Below, piece by piece: positions 36,904-47,495 of a DNA stretch of 64,000 bases. The notes below the pieces were generated by a model. It had not been told where the DNA came from. It did no database searches and was given only the letters and a program-made list of their open reading frames with translations. Position 1 is the stretch's first letter. Each line of letters starts with the position of its first letter. Origin of the DNA: Roseibium sp. (lineage in GTDB: Bacteria; Pseudomonadota; Alphaproteobacteria; Rhizobiales; Stappiaceae); assembly GCA_017643925.1 (NCBI GenBank), contig JAEPML010000003.1:248001-312000 (forward strand), read 5' to 3'. Both the position numbers and the translations under genes were made by a program.

Positions 36904-36922
36904 GGAAACGTAAACAGTTTCC
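36904..36922. promoter_or_regulatory. GGAAACGTAA element and inverted repeat upstream of sucA
   Basis: GGAAAC (36904-36909) and GTTTCC (36917-36922) make a 6-bp inverted repeat. The 10-mer GGAAACGTAA (36904-36913) also occurs inside the perfect inverted repeat upstream of sdhC (56553-56562). It could be a shared operator for TCA genes. Confidence 0.4.
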
Positions 36923-36951
36923 GTTCCCCGCAGCACTTATTTCCTGTGTTT

Positions 36952-37857
36952 TTAGCCCTTCAACACTTCGAGAAGTGTTTCGCCGAGCTTCGCCGGAGAA
37001 GGAGACACCTTGATACCGGCATCTTCCATCGCGGCAATCTTGTCTTCAGCACCACCCTTGCCGCCGGAAATCACGGCACCGGCATGGCCCATGGTGCGGC
37101 CCGGAGGCGCCGTGCGGCCCGCGATGAAGCCGGCCATCGGCTTGGAGCGGCCCTTCTTGGCTTCGTCCTTGATGAACTGGGCAGCTTCCTCTTCCGCGGA
37201 ACCACCGATTTCACCGATCATGATGATGGACTGGGTCTCGTCATCGGCCAGGAACATTTCCAGGACGTCGATGAACTCCGTGCCCTTGACCGGGTCACCA
37301 CCGATGCCGACAGCCGTTGTCTGGCCGAGGCCTGCATTGGTTGTCTGGAACACGGCTTCATAGGTCAGTGTGCCGGAGCGGGAGACAACGCCAACGGAAC
37401 CCTTCTTGAAGATGGAGCCCGGCATGATGCCGATCTTGCACTCTTCCGGGGTCAGGATGCCGGGGCAGTTCGGACCGAGCAGGCGGGAGTTGGACTTGTC
37501 CAGTTTCGCTTTCACCTTGACCATGTCGGCAACCGGAATGCCTTCGGTGATGCAGACGATGAACGGGATCTCCGCATCGATCGCCTCGATGATCGCAGCG
37601 CCAGCACCTGCCGGCGGAACGTAGATCACCGACGCGTCGGCGCCAGTGGCTTCCTTGGCTTCGCCGACGGAGGCGAAGATCGGCAGCTGAGCGGCGCTTT
37701 CAACGCTGCCCCAGGTTTCGCCACCCTTTTTCGGGTGCACACCGGCAACCATCTTGGTGCCGTAATATTCAAGTGCCTGTTCGGTATGGAACGTGCCGGT
37801 CTTGCCGGTCAGGCCCTGAACGATGATTTTCGTGTCTTGATTGACGAGGATGGACAT
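36952..37857 (-). CDS. sucD: Succinyl-CoA synthetase alpha subunit
   Basis: A 301-residue alpha subunit with a CoA-binding Rossmann domain ([15 protein letters not shown] near 15-29), [16 protein letters not shown] containing the phosphorylated active-site His, and [11 protein letters not shown]. With SucC it makes ATP or GTP from succinyl-CoA. Its ATG immediately follows the sucC stop with no spacer (TAAATG), which means tight translational coupling. Length and motifs are normal. Confidence 0.98.
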   Translation of the reverse strand: MSILVNQDTKIIVQGLTGKTGTFHTEQALEYYGTKMVAGVHPKKGGETWGSVESAAQLPIFASVGEAKEATGADASVIYVPPAGAGAAIIEAIDAEIPFIVCITEGIPVADMVKVKAKLDKSNSRLLGPNCPGILTPEECKIGIMPGSIFKKGSVGVVSRSGTLTYEAVFQTTNAGLGQTTAVGIGGDPVKGTEFIDVLEMFLADDETQSIIMIGEIGGSAEEEAAQFIKDEAKKGRSKPMAGFIAGRTAPPGRTMGHAGAVISGGKGGAEDKIAAMEDAGIKVSPSPAKLGETLLEVLKG

Positions 37858-39057
37858 TTACGCGCCCCCCTTAACGGCTTTCACAATTTTCTGGGCGGCG
37901 TCATCAAGATCGTCAGCGGCAATCACGTTCAGACCGCTTTCGTTGATGATCTTCTTGCCGAGTTCCACGTTGGTGCCTTCAAGGCGAACAACGAGCGGAA
38001 CCTGCAGGCCGACTTCCTTGACGGCTGCCACTACGCCTTCCGCGATCACATCGCAGCGCATGATGCCGCCGAAAATGTTGACCAGGATGCCCTTCACGTT
38101 CGGATCAGACGTGATGATCTTGAATGCGGCTGCCACCTTCTCCTTGGATGCGCCACCGCCAACGTCGAGGAAGTTGGCAGGCTCTGCACCGTAGAGCTTG
38201 ATGATGTCCATGGTCGCCATGGCGAGGCCGGCTCCGTTGACCATGCAGCCGATGTCACCGTCGAGGGCAACATAAGCCAGATCATATTTGGAGGCTTCGA
38301 TTTCCTTGGCGTCTTCTTCGGTCTCGTCACGCAGCGCCATGATGTCGTCGTGACGGAACATGGCGTTGCCGTCGAAGGAGACCTTGGCGTCCAGTACGCG
38401 CAGACGTCCGTCTTTCATGACGATCAGCGGGTTGACTTCCAGAAGGCTCATGTCCTTCTCGACAAAAGCCTTGTGCAGGATCGGGAACAGGGACTTTGCG
38501 TCTTCGGCTGCAGCACCTTCAAGCTTGAGCGCTTCGCTCAATGCGGCGACATCCGCGTCGGTTACGCCCGTTTCCGGATCGATCGGCAGCGTGATGATTT
38601 TTTCCGGGGTCTCTTCGGCAACGGCCTCGATGTCCATGCCGCCTTCGGTCGAGACGACGAAGGCCGGGCGGCCCACGGTGCGGTCAACCAGAATGGAGAG
38701 ATAGAGTTCGCGGTCAATGTCGGCGCCGTCTTCGATGTAGAGACGGTTGACCTGCTTGCCGGCGTCTCCGGTCTGTTTGGTCACCAGAGTGTTGCCGAGC
38801 ATTTCCTTCGCGTGGGAAGTGACTTCCTCCAGCGAGAAGGCAAGGCGGACACCGCCCTTGGCGTCTGCGGGAAGTTCCTTGAACTTGCCCTTGCCGCGAC
38901 CACCTGCATGGATCTGCGATTTGACGACCCAGAGCGGGCCTGGAAGGCTCTTTGCGGCTGCTTCTGCTTCATCGGCAGAAAAGATTGCCACGCCTTCAGC
39001 CACCGGTGCACCGAATTCCTTCAGTACGGCCTTGGCCTGATATTCATGAATGTTCAT
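37858..39057 (-). CDS. sucC: Succinyl-CoA synthetase beta subunit
   Basis: A 399-residue beta subunit with an N-terminal ATP-grasp domain ([32 protein letters not shown]) and a C-terminal CoA-ligase-like domain with [17 protein letters not shown]. It provides nucleotide specificity. It follows mdh after 156 bases that hold a very stable 18-bp hairpin, and it couples directly to sucD. Confidence 0.98.
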   Translation of the reverse strand: MNIHEYQAKAVLKEFGAPVAEGVAIFSADEAEAAAKSLPGPLWVVKSQIHAGGRGKGKFKELPADAKGGVRLAFSLEEVTSHAKEMLGNTLVTKQTGDAGKQVNRLYIEDGADIDRELYLSILVDRTVGRPAFVVSTEGGMDIEAVAEETPEKIITLPIDPETGVTDADVAALSEALKLEGAAAEDAKSLFPILHKAFVEKDMSLLEVNPLIVMKDGRLRVLDAKVSFDGNAMFRHDDIMALRDETEEDAKEIEASKYDLAYVALDGDIGCMVNGAGLAMATMDIIKLYGAEPANFLDVGGGASKEKVAAAFKIITSDPNVKGILVNIFGGIMRCDVIAEGVVAAVKEVGLQVPLVVRLEGTNVELGKKIINESGLNVIAADDLDDAAQKIVKAVKGGA

Positions 39058-39164
39058 GTGTTTCCCCCGTTTTCGGAGGACCGTTTCCCCTCATGAAAAA
39101 CGGCCACTGTTTTTTGCAAAGTCAGCCGGCCGTTATTCAGAGGCCGGATGAACCGGATTTTTGT

Positions 39165-39205
39165 CCAGCCTCCCGCCTTCGGAGCCCCCGAAGGCGGGAG
39201 GCTGG
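39165..39205 (-). repeat. Very stable 18-bp hairpin between mdh and sucC
   Basis: CCAGCCTCCCGCCTTCGG (39165-39182) is perfectly complementary to CCGAAGGCGGGAGGCTGG (39188-39205), with a five-base loop. It lies 8 bases past the mdh stop. On the minus strand ACAAAAATCC follows and not a T-run, so it is likelier a 3'-end stabiliser/processing point or a partial attenuator than a simple terminator. A second small stem, CCGGCC...GGCCGG, lies at 39126-39147. Confidence 0.75.
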
Positions 39206-39213
39206 AAAATGCC

Positions 39214-40191
<978 letters not shown>

Positions 40192-40210
40192 TTACGTAAG
40201 ATGGAACTAT

Positions 40211-40240
40211 GTGCCATCCGCCGATGACTGACGATGGCAC
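40211..40240 (-). repeat. Inverted repeat in the mdh leader
   Basis: GTGCCATC (40211-40218) and GATGGCAC (40233-40240) are perfect 8-bp arms with a 14-base loop, about 35-65 bases upstream of the mdh start. It may be an RNA leader hairpin or an operator. Confidence 0.5.
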
Positions 40241-40349
40241 TACTCCCTTTGCCGACCTTACGCAACCTCGCCAAAAGAATATTGCGCTAAAGTTGGCAAA
40301 AATTCTCGAATCTTCCCGCCTGCATAATTCCACTATACGGAATGAAGAC

Positions 40350-41531
40350 CTATGCGTGTATCCTTCTGCGTTCACCCGCCAGATATTCTTCAGAGCGCAT
40401 CTCGATCAGCCTGGACACGGTCCGGTCGAACTCGAAGGCCTCGGTTCCGCCTTCGGCGGCATACAGGTTCTGCGGCTCGGACTCTGCGGAGAGCACAAGC
40501 TTGATGCCGTTATCGTAAAGCGTGTCGATCAGGTTGATGAACCTTTTTGCCTCGTTCCGGCGAGCCTTGGACATGATCGGGACATGGTCCAGAAAGACAG
40601 TGCCGTAAGCATGGGCGATCCGCAGGTAATCACTTGCACCAAGTGGCTGCATGCACAGATCGTCAAATGTAAACCTTGCGGCGCCGGCCGCAGCCTGCGG
40701 GACCGGAATTCTCCGCCCCTTGTTCTCCAGCTCTTCCGCATGCGGCTTCATGCCGTGTGTCAGCTTGGTCCAGAGCCTGTCCATTTCCTCATCCGCCTCC
40801 GCACCGAGAGGGGTGACGTAAACCGGCGCCCCGGCCAGTTTCTCAAGCCGGTAGTCGGTCGGTGAATCCAGATGCAGGATATCGACCTTGGAAGTGAGCA
40901 GGGAGATGAAAGGCAGGAAGAGCTGACGGTTCAGGCCGTCCGGATAAAGGTTCACGGGCTCCACGTTTGACGTGGCCACCACAATGACACCAAGCTCGAA
41001 CAACCGCGTGAACAGACGCCCCAGAATCATGGCGTCGGCAATGTCGGTGACGGTGAATTCGTCAAACAGAAGCAGGCGGGTCTCGTCGGCAATCTGCGCA
41101 GCGACGGGCGGAATGGGGTCATCTCCCTTGACCTCGCCCCGCTTGTGGGCCTGGCGGTGTTGATGAATGCGCTCATGTACATCCTGCATGAACTCGTGAA
41201 AATGAACCCTCTTCTTGCGGCGGATGACCGTTGCCTCATAGAAGAGATCCATCAGCATGGTCTTGCCGCGCCCGACACCACCCCAGATGTACAGTCCCTG
41301 CACGGAAGCCCAAAGCTGGTTCTTCTTGTTGGCAAAGAGCCAGCCGAGCGAACTCTTCTTGGAGGCCAGCCTTGTTTCGGAAAGACGGGTGTTGAGCAGG
41401 TCGAGCTTGCGAACCACTTCGCGTTGAACGGGGTCTTCCGAAATCTCGCCCGACGCAATCAACCCGTCGTAGCGGGCGCTCATGGCGCGGTTGACCGGCA
41501 GTTCCATGTTCAAGGGCTCAGCTCCCTCCAT
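40350..41531 (-). CDS. zapE: Cell division ATPase ZapE (AFG1 family)
   Basis: A 393-residue AFG1-like P-loop ATPase with Walker A GGVGRGKT at 84-91, Walker B LLFDEF and conserved HFHEFMQDVH. ZapE-family proteins act at the cell-division ring under stress, and mitochondrial homologues assist turnover of respiratory proteins. The start is ambiguous: ATG at 41531, or ATG at 41507 giving MELPVNRAM. The GGAGGG between them would suit a start in the interval. It commonly neighbours mdh-suc genes in this class, and stands 173 bases upstream of mdh. Confidence 0.92.
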   Translation of the reverse strand: MEGAEPLNMELPVNRAMSARYDGLIASGEISEDPVQREVVRKLDLLNTRLSETRLASKKSSLGWLFANKKNQLWASVQGLYIWGGVGRGKTMLMDLFYEATVIRRKKRVHFHEFMQDVHERIHQHRQAHKRGEVKGDDPIPPVAAQIADETRLLLFDEFTVTDIADAMILGRLFTRLFELGVIVVATSNVEPVNLYPDGLNRQLFLPFISLLTSKVDILHLDSPTDYRLEKLAGAPVYVTPLGAEADEEMDRLWTKLTHGMKPHAEELENKGRRIPVPQAAAGAARFTFDDLCMQPLGASDYLRIAHAYGTVFLDHVPIMSKARRNEAKRFINLIDTLYDNGIKLVLSAESEPQNLYAAEGGTEAFEFDRTVSRLIEMRSEEYLAGERRRIHA

Positions 41532-41808
41532 CAGGAATCATGGGGCCACAGCGTGGCCTTTCGCACGGCGGCATACGGTCAAAACGTCGCAGATGCAAGT
41601 CATGATATCGTCTTACGCGGCCCCGCCGAATCACAGATTCACAATTCAACCGATTGAAATATAAGCAGCTCTTTGACGAAGGTGCGAAAACTTTCTTGAC
41701 CCTGGGGAAAGTGGGCCTGCCGTCGAGCCCCATATCAGGAAATTCGAGCTGCTCAGGCAAACCGGGCTACGCTTCTTCACCGCACCGGAAAGAGACCGAA
41801 GGTTGCCA
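41532..41808. other. Intergenic region upstream of zapE
   Basis: About 280 bases (345 up to the next gene, including its terminator). I see no gene; short minus-strand frames here lack protein-like features. It should contain the zapE promoter, but no clear box pair is apparent. Confidence 0.4.
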
Positions 41809-41847
41809 CAAAAAACCGCCCGCTCCGAGTGTCCGGATGCGGGCGGT
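41809..41847 (-). terminator. Terminator of the DUF7662-like gene
   Basis: ACCGCCCGC (41815-41823) and GCGGGCGGT (41839-41847) form a perfect 9-bp stem, followed on the minus strand by TTTTTTG, 30 bases after the stop at 41877. Confidence 0.92.
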
Positions 41848-41876
41848 GGCACAGAGGAACATCTGTGCTGGGGGCT

Positions 41877-42662
41877 TTATCCCTGAATGAGAGCCGACTT
41901 TCGACCGGCCTGCAGCTCCTGCAGATAGAGCAGGCGTGCGACCAGCTTGCACTCGGACTTGTCGTCAAGGGCGGCCTTTCGACCACGGCCGTCTGTCAAC
42001 AACCAGGCATTCCCGGCCTTGATCACGTCACACTCGATGGGGGCGGCCTTGTCGAAGCCGGCCTTCTCGAACAGGGCCTGCCCGAAACCGAGATCGTCGG
42101 TACCTTCCAGATCCTTGGAGGCCATGCGGATGCTGCGATATACCTGCTGGACGGACTGGCTGGCCACGATGACGGTTCTCAGGTCGTCCCCTTTCAGGGT
42201 TGTAAACCGGAGGACACCGCCACCCGACGGGATGGTTGAACTGGAACAGGGTGTTTGGTGCAGGTCTCCAAGAGGTGACCATTCCGTGCGCAGCGTCACC
42301 GTGGCTGGTTGCCTCAGAGCAGACATTTCCTTGGCCAGGCGCTTTTCGGCGGCGCGTTGCGGGGTTTTGCCAACACGATCTGAACGCGCGCTGCCATCAC
42401 TGACAACCGTGCCACCAATACGAAGCCGGCGAAAAACAATGACGTTCCGCATCAGGTCCGTGCGCTCAACCCGCCAACCTGCGTCCAGCCAGGCATTCTG
42501 GTGAACAAGGTTACCGCCGGAATTGGCCCACCACGTCCGATGCTCACGGGCACTTCTGGGAAGATTTGCTCCGAGGATTTCCTCGACTTCGTCGAGCTTC
42601 GCAGCCCAGACGACATCTCTCAGGCGTGCCAGATGTTCTCGCAAAGGCTCATATTTCGACAT
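41877..42662 (-). CDS. Hypothetical protein with N-terminal DUF7662-like domain
   Basis: About 261 residues. The first ~75 (MSKYEPLREHLARL, EVEEILGANLPRSAREHRTWWANS, AWLDAGWRVERTDL) match a small domain I remember as DUF7662, sometimes found beside nuclease or HTH genes. The remainder (about 80-261) is unrecognised; it contains a Ser/Thr/Gly-rich middle (CSSSTIPSGGGVLRF) and a basic C-terminus. Start 42662 is preferred over 42668 for its AAGG spacing. It has its own terminator and may be a nucleic-acid-binding protein, but nothing shows this directly. Confidence 0.65.
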   Translation of the reverse strand: MSKYEPLREHLARLRDVVWAAKLDEVEEILGANLPRSAREHRTWWANSGGNLVHQNAWLDAGWRVERTDLMRNVIVFRRLRIGGTVVSDGSARSDRVGKTPQRAAEKRLAKEMSALRQPATVTLRTEWSPLGDLHQTPCSSSTIPSGGGVLRFTTLKGDDLRTVIVASQSVQQVYRSIRMASKDLEGTDDLGFGQALFEKAGFDKAAPIECDVIKAGNAWLLTDGRGRKAALDDKSECKLVARLLYLQELQAGRKSALIQG

Positions 42663-42735
42663 GCGCATAACCTTTCAGTGGTTATGCGAATATACACCTT
42701 TAACGCGAAAAGTCCAGATAAAATACCGAGGGTTG

Positions 42736-43266
42736 TTAACGGTACAGGGAAATGGGAGCCCCTGTGGACATCTGGCCGTTAAACTGTCCGGCAGTGCTGG
42801 AATAAAGCTGGGCGACAATGCTTCCCGTACCGTCCTTGAGCACCACCTGGTTGCCATTCAGGTCCCATGCGGCGATCCCGGACAATACAGGCGTAGCACA
42901 ACCTCTGGTATTGGCGCGGTATCCGCCGGACCAGCTGGTCAGGGTCATGAAGGCCATGCAGCTGTCGCCGCTGGATTGCAGTTTCCAGCCACCCAACAGA
43001 TCAGTTCGACCAACCTGTTTGGCATCAGACGGTGCTGCAACCGGGTTGCTTGCAAGATCCGTCGGGGGTGCGTTTGGATCAGTTACCGTGGAGCCGATCG
43101 GGGGCGCTGCATTGGGATCAAGAGGTGCCAGATCTCCCGCCCCGACAGGGGTGGTTGGTGTGGCCGGCAGCGGCGCAGCATAGTTCCGGCCACCCGAAAG
43201 TCGCTGACAGCCAGCGACCAGAACAACCAGACCCAAGACCAAAACAAGCTTTCCCGCTCGGCTCAT
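42736..43266 (-). CDS. Omp19-like lipoprotein, AprI/Inh protease-inhibitor family
   Basis: A 176-residue outer-membrane lipoprotein. It has a signal peptide with lipobox LVAGC (lipidated Cys20), a Pro/Ala-rich spacer (about 27-85) and a C-terminal AprI/Inh beta-barrel (about 88-176) with a disulfide-type Cys pair (SGDSCMAF and ANTRGCAT). The C-terminus (GSIVAQLYSSTAGQFNGQ) closely resembles Brucella Omp19, an inhibitor of host proteases. In a free-living marine relative it may protect the envelope against secreted proteases. It appears to be a single gene. Confidence 0.85.
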   Translation of the reverse strand: MSRAGKLVLVLGLVVLVAGCQRLSGGRNYAAPLPATPTTPVGAGDLAPLDPNAAPPIGSTVTDPNAPPTDLASNPVAAPSDAKQVGRTDLLGGWKLQSSGDSCMAFMTLTSWSGGYRANTRGCATPVLSGIAAWDLNGNQVVLKDGTGSIVAQLYSSTAGQFNGQMSTGAPISLYR

Positions 43267-43375
43267 GACGAATCAATCCCTCAAAATCGTCCCAATTTGA
43301 AAGCATCTCTTAGCCCAGAATTTGGCGAAAATCCAAAATCCTGCGCGTTTGCCCCAAAAATTGTCTCAGCCCGGA

Positions 43376-43822
43376 TCAGCTGTTGGATAGCTGCAATGGT
43401 TTCCCTGGCGGTTCGAACAGGTCATCAATCGACTTGCGGATCTGGCGATAGTAGCGGGCACAAGTCTCGAATCTGTCGGTAGACAGCGGTTCCCTGGCAA
43501 TGCTCCACCAGTGGCTCGAGGTGGTGGATTTCCACGTTACCGGCGGCGAAACCGGTTTCATCTCGGCCAGATAAATGACCCGATCCGGAATGACAGCATG
43601 CGGGAACCAGAAAATATCGACAGGCTTTGGCGCCAGGCTCTTCGCGTCCAGGCCATCGCTCGAAAGCAGGTCCGAAACGTAACAGTTTAACCGCTCCGCC
43701 GGGATCGTACCGGCAGAGAACGCCCGGATCAGGCTGCCTGCCCTGTGGTTCAGATAGGCCTCGGCGAGAGGCCCGAGCAACGAATTGTCCGGGCACAGGA
43801 AGAGAACTGTGGTGCTGGTCAA
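43376..43822 (-). CDS. Degenerate low-molecular-weight tyrosine phosphatase
   Basis: A 148-residue protein with the LMW-PTP/ArsC fold: TTVLFLCPDNSLLGPLAEAYLNH at the start and FSAGTIPAERLN, as in arsenate reductases. The active-site loop should read C-x5-R-S. Here Cys10 is kept, but the Arg position is Leu16 and the following Ser is Gly17 (CPDNSLLG). Without the Arg it should not bind phosphate for catalysis. The C-terminal half keeps family-like features (RYYRQIRKSIDDL). It is probably a pseudo-enzyme, or on the way to being lost. It lies between the Omp19-like gene and the MAPEG gene. Confidence 0.7.
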   Translation of the reverse strand: MTSTTVLFLCPDNSLLGPLAEAYLNHRAGSLIRAFSAGTIPAERLNCYVSDLLSSDGLDAKSLAPKPVDIFWFPHAVIPDRVIYLAEMKPVSPPVTWKSTTSSHWWSIAREPLSTDRFETCARYYRQIRKSIDDLFEPPGKPLQLSNS

Positions 43823-44043
43823 GTGGCGTTCCTGCTGGTCACGTTTGTCCTGAAGCGCCCCTCCACCTAACGTCGCGACGGTACGGCTTTATGACAGGAA
43901 TTGGTCAGAAGTGACTTTGCTGAGGATATCTTGCCGCAGGCTATGCAGTGCTTGCCGCTTGCGATCGTGGAGACGGCGTATAGGTTGTGCACCCAACCAG
44001 CATGTCGTTGACGCTGACCAGCGCAAACAAAAGGACTTTACCC

Positions 44044-44421
44044 ATGCCCGTTGCCTATTGGTGTGTTCTTGCAGCCGCCATATTGCCGGTCCTGACAGTG
44101 TTTCCAGCAAAGCTGAACAAGGACTTCGACAATGCCAATCCGCGCGACCCGGCCTACTGGAAAGACGGATTTCGCGCGCGCGCTCAAGCTGCACAGGCAA
44201 ACGGATTTGAAGCTTTTCCCTTTTTTGCCGTCGCCGTTTTCGTCGCCATGAGCCAGGGTGCCGATCGATACTGGATTGATCAGCTTGCCGTTCTTTTTGT
44301 TTTGCTCAGGCTCATTTACGTGTTTTGCTATTGGACGAACCGCGCGTCGCCGCGCTCGCTGGCATGGGCAGCGGGTTGGCTGACAACGATAGCGCTGTTT
44401 ACGAGTTCCCTCTGGAGCTGA
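44044..44421 (+). CDS. MAPEG-family membrane protein
   Basis: A 125-residue integral membrane protein with about four hydrophobic segments. It matches the MAPEG family, with ARAQAAQANGFEAFPFFAVA and LLRLIYVFCYWTNRASPRS as landmarks. Eukaryotic MAPEG members use glutathione in eicosanoid metabolism; the bacterial role is unclear. The start at 44044 follows an AAAGGAC ribosome site; a longer frame to 43987 is not needed. It diverges from the phosphatase-like gene, with about 220 bases between them. Confidence 0.8.
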   Translation: MPVAYWCVLAAAILPVLTVFPAKLNKDFDNANPRDPAYWKDGFRARAQAAQANGFEAFPFFAVAVFVAMSQGADRYWIDQLAVLFVLLRLIYVFCYWTNRASPRSLAWAAGWLTTIALFTSSLWS

Positions 44422-44537
44422 GACCAGTTCGGCGCCATGACAATTCGACTTTTTTTCAAGGATCGTTTGCACCAATCGGCTGATTTCGCTAACGATGCAG
44501 GGAACTGGTAAAGAGTACCGATGGGCAGAGGTGCATT

Positions 44538-45431
44538 TTGCGCACAACAGATCAGACGACTGACACCATCCCGGCACCACGCCGGGCAGCGTCTACCAAG
44601 CCGCTTTCAGACCCGCATATCGTTGACGTTTTAATCTCCGAACGCGGCAAGCTGGTCATGGCAAGCCCCTGGTGGCCCCTCATCCGGCCCTTTGCCTACA
44701 AGATCCTGAGGTACCGGTCCGCGGTCGACATGGCAGACACGATTGCCCAGATGGAGGCGGTCGAGGTGTTTTCGCACCTGAGCGACCTGCTCACCCTGGA
44801 CGTGACGACGCTGGGTCTCGACCGGGTTCCCGCGGAGGGTCCCGTGGTGCTGGTCAGCAATCATCCGACCGGAATCGCCGACGGCGTGGTGCTCTTTGAT
44901 GCCATCAAGGCCCGCAGGAACGACCTGGCGATCTTTGCAAATAGGGACGCAATCCGGATCAATCCGCGTCTGGCCGACATGATCGTTCCCGTCGAGTGGC
45001 GCAACGATTTCAAGAGCCGGCAGAAGTCCAAGGAAACGCTCAAGATCGCCTCTTCGGCTTTCAAATCGGAGCGTGTGGTCGTTCTGTTTCCTTCCGGTCG
45101 CCTGGCCTATTGGCACGAGGGCAAACTCACCGAACGCCCCTGGATGACGTCCGCGCTTGCGCTGGCACGCAAAAACAAGGCACCGATCATCCCGATGCAT
45201 ATGGGCGGCCGCAATTCCGGCCTGTTCTACTTCCTTGCACGTGTGTCCACCGAATTGCGTGACATGACCGTCTTCAACGAACTCCTGAACAAGAAGAACG
45301 CGGAGTTCAGGGTCCATTTCGGCAAACCGATCCGCCCGGAGCGCCTGAATGGCGACCTGACCGAACTCACGGAGCAGATGCGGGTCCATTGCGCGGAGAC
45401 CCTGGCCAAGGATCCCGACGCCGAATTCTGA
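44538..45431 (+). CDS. PlsC-like lysophospholipid acyltransferase
   Basis: A 297-residue acyltransferase-superfamily protein. In place of the usual H-x4-D block it has [13 protein letters not shown] (about residues 108-120), then [22 protein letters not shown] (block III) and [12 protein letters not shown] (block IV). It probably transfers a fatty acyl chain to a lipid in the inner membrane; an ornithine-lipid or glycerolipid role is possible. The start codon is TTG, supported by AGAGG about six bases upstream; no in-frame ATG is close. It is 98 bases ahead of recQ on the same strand. Confidence 0.8.
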   Translation: MRTTDQTTDTIPAPRRAASTKPLSDPHIVDVLISERGKLVMASPWWPLIRPFAYKILRYRSAVDMADTIAQMEAVEVFSHLSDLLTLDVTTLGLDRVPAEGPVVLVSNHPTGIADGVVLFDAIKARRNDLAIFANRDAIRINPRLADMIVPVEWRNDFKSRQKSKETLKIASSAFKSERVVVLFPSGRLAYWHEGKLTERPWMTSALALARKNKAPIIPMHMGGRNSGLFYFLARVSTELRDMTVFNELLNKKNAEFRVHFGKPIRPERLNGDLTELTEQMRVHCAETLAKDPDAEF

Positions 45432-45529
45432 TCGCTTTTCGGCGGCATCCAAAGTCATCCACAGGCCAGAATTGCCCTTCATCGGCGAATAAGACATGGT
45501 GCGGGAGAATCAAGGGAACTCTTTGCCTC

Positions 45530-47419
45530 ATGTCCGTTTCGCCCGCGCTACCTGCGGATGAATTCAGTCCAGTCGAATTCGATGCTGCTCCCCGCATTCA
45601 CGTGGAGCCCAAGCCGCTTGCCGTTTTGCAGGAGATCTTCGGATATGACAGTTTTCGGGGCCGGCAGAAGGAAGTCATCGAGACGCTGATTGCCGGCAAT
45701 GATGCCGTTGTTCTTTTTCCCACCGGTGCCGGGAAGTCGCTCTGTTACCAGATCCCCGCCCTTTGCCGGCGCGGTGTCGGCATCGTGGTGTCCCCACTGA
45801 TCGCGCTCATGAAGGACCAGGTGGGTGCTTTGCAGGCCGCAGGCGTCCGCGCAGCCGCCCTGAACTCAACACTCGCGCCGGAAGCACAGGCCGCCCTGCG
45901 CGAAGACCTTCTGCGCGGCGATATCGATCTCCTTTACGTTACGCCCGAACGACTGGGCAACGAAAGCTTCCGGCGCATACTGGATACGCTTGAGATCGCC
46001 CTGTTTGCCATCGACGAAGCCCATTGCGTCAGTCAATGGGGACATGATTTCAGGCCGGAATATCTGTCCCTGTCCTGCCTGCGCGACCGATACCCGGGCG
46101 TCCCGCGCGTGGCGCTGACCGCAACGGCAGATCCGCACACCCAAAAGGACATTCTTGCCCGGCTGCAGATGGAAGACGCCAAGGTGTTTTCCACCAGCTT
46201 CGACCGGCCCAACATCCGTTACGAGATTGTCGAGCGCACCAACCAGCGCCAGCAATTGCTCGACTTTCTGAACAAGCATCAGGGAGAAAGCGGGATTGTT
46301 TACTGCCTCTCCCGCGCAAAGGTCGAGGACATCGCGGAATGGCTGAACGGCAAGGGGATCAGGGCACTTCCCTATCACGCCGGTCTACCGGCCGAAAAAC
46401 GGTCCGAACACCAGGACGCGTTCCTGCTTGAGGAAGGCCTGTGCCTTGTTGCAACGGTCGCGTTCGGCATGGGGATCGACAAACCGGACGTGCGTTACGT
46501 TGCGCATCTCGATCTGCCGTCCTCAGTAGAAGCCTACTACCAGGAAACGGGGCGTGCAGGGCGCGACGGTGCACCTTCGGAGGCCTTCATGGCCTACGGC
46601 ATGGCCGATCTGGTTCAACGGCGCCGCATGATCGCCGAGGGCGACGCGCCCGATGAGGTCAAGCGCGCTGAAAATGCCAAGCTGAATGCGCTTCTGGGCA
46701 TCTGCGAGACTTCCGGGTGCCGACGCCAGGCCCTGCTCGCCCATTTCGGTGAAACCTATCCGCAGCCCTGCGGCAATTGCGATACCTGCCTTTCTCCCGT
46801 CGAGACATGGGACGGCACGGAAGCCGCCCAGAAGCTGATGTCGGCGATCTACAGAACCGGACAGCGTTTCGGGGCAGGTCATGTGATCGACGTGCTGCTC
46901 GGCAAGACCGGTGAGAAGACAACCCGCTTCGGACATGACACCCTGTCGGTCTTCGGCATCGGGCAGGACCATGCACAAAAGACCTGGCAATCGATCACCC
47001 GCCAGCTGGTTGCAGCCGGTTATGTGGATGTCGACCATGCTCAATTCGGCGCTCTTGTTCTGACCGAGAAGGCCAGGGCCGTCTTGCGGGGCGAGGAAAC
47101 GCTTGCCCTGCGCAAGGACCGGAATGCCGCAGGATTGAAGAAAACCAGGTCATCGCGTCTTGCCTCCATTGCCGACGAGCTGGATGACGAAGACAAATTG
47201 CTCTTCGAGCGTCTGAGACGCTTGCGCACGCAGATTGCGCGTGATCAGCAGGTGCCGCCCTATGTCGTGTTTCCGGACGCAACGCTTGCCGGAATTGCCG
47301 CAGCCAGGCCCGTCTCCAAAGATGCCCTGCTCCAGGTCTCCGGTGTGGGGCAGTCCAAACTGGAGAAATACGGCGAAGCCTTTCTTGATCTTGTCGAGGC
47401 ATTCGAAGCCGGCGTCTGA
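45530..47419 (+). CDS. recQ: ATP-dependent DNA helicase RecQ
   Basis: A 629-residue RecQ with Walker A TGAGKS (65-70), the [18 protein letters not shown] box, [11 protein letters not shown], an arginine-finger region [10 protein letters not shown], a four-cysteine zinc site ([16 protein letters not shown]), the RQC domain and a C-terminal HRDC domain. It unwinds DNA in RecFOR-type recombination; RecR is also in this window but far away. The start 45530 (MSVSPALP) was chosen over a longer frame that would overlap the acyltransferase gene. Confidence 0.96.
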   Translation: MSVSPALPADEFSPVEFDAAPRIHVEPKPLAVLQEIFGYDSFRGRQKEVIETLIAGNDAVVLFPTGAGKSLCYQIPALCRRGVGIVVSPLIALMKDQVGALQAAGVRAAALNSTLAPEAQAALREDLLRGDIDLLYVTPERLGNESFRRILDTLEIALFAIDEAHCVSQWGHDFRPEYLSLSCLRDRYPGVPRVALTATADPHTQKDILARLQMEDAKVFSTSFDRPNIRYEIVERTNQRQQLLDFLNKHQGESGIVYCLSRAKVEDIAEWLNGKGIRALPYHAGLPAEKRSEHQDAFLLEEGLCLVATVAFGMGIDKPDVRYVAHLDLPSSVEAYYQETGRAGRDGAPSEAFMAYGMADLVQRRRMIAEGDAPDEVKRAENAKLNALLGICETSGCRRQALLAHFGETYPQPCGNCDTCLSPVETWDGTEAAQKLMSAIYRTGQRFGAGHVIDVLLGKTGEKTTRFGHDTLSVFGIGQDHAQKTWQSITRQLVAAGYVDVDHAQFGALVLTEKARAVLRGEETLALRKDRNAAGLKKTRSSRLASIADELDDEDKLLFERLRRLRTQIARDQQVPPYVVFPDATLAGIAAARPVSKDALLQVSGVGQSKLEKYGEAFLDLVEAFEAGV

Positions 47420-47495
47420 AATTGTTTACCTTAACGAACTATTGACAGTTTTTACGGGATAAAGACCCTCACTGGTTGTATAAAGGGTCACCCAC

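Noticed and set aside
36280-39096. 938-codon open frame on the plus strand
   Set aside because: It runs antisense to sucA, sucD and sucC and encodes a His/Arg-rich nonsense sequence.
47442-47485. TTGACA with TATAAA as a promoter for the outer-membrane barrel
   Set aside because: The boxes are about 32 bases apart, too far for a standard promoter, and the closer GATAAA is too near.
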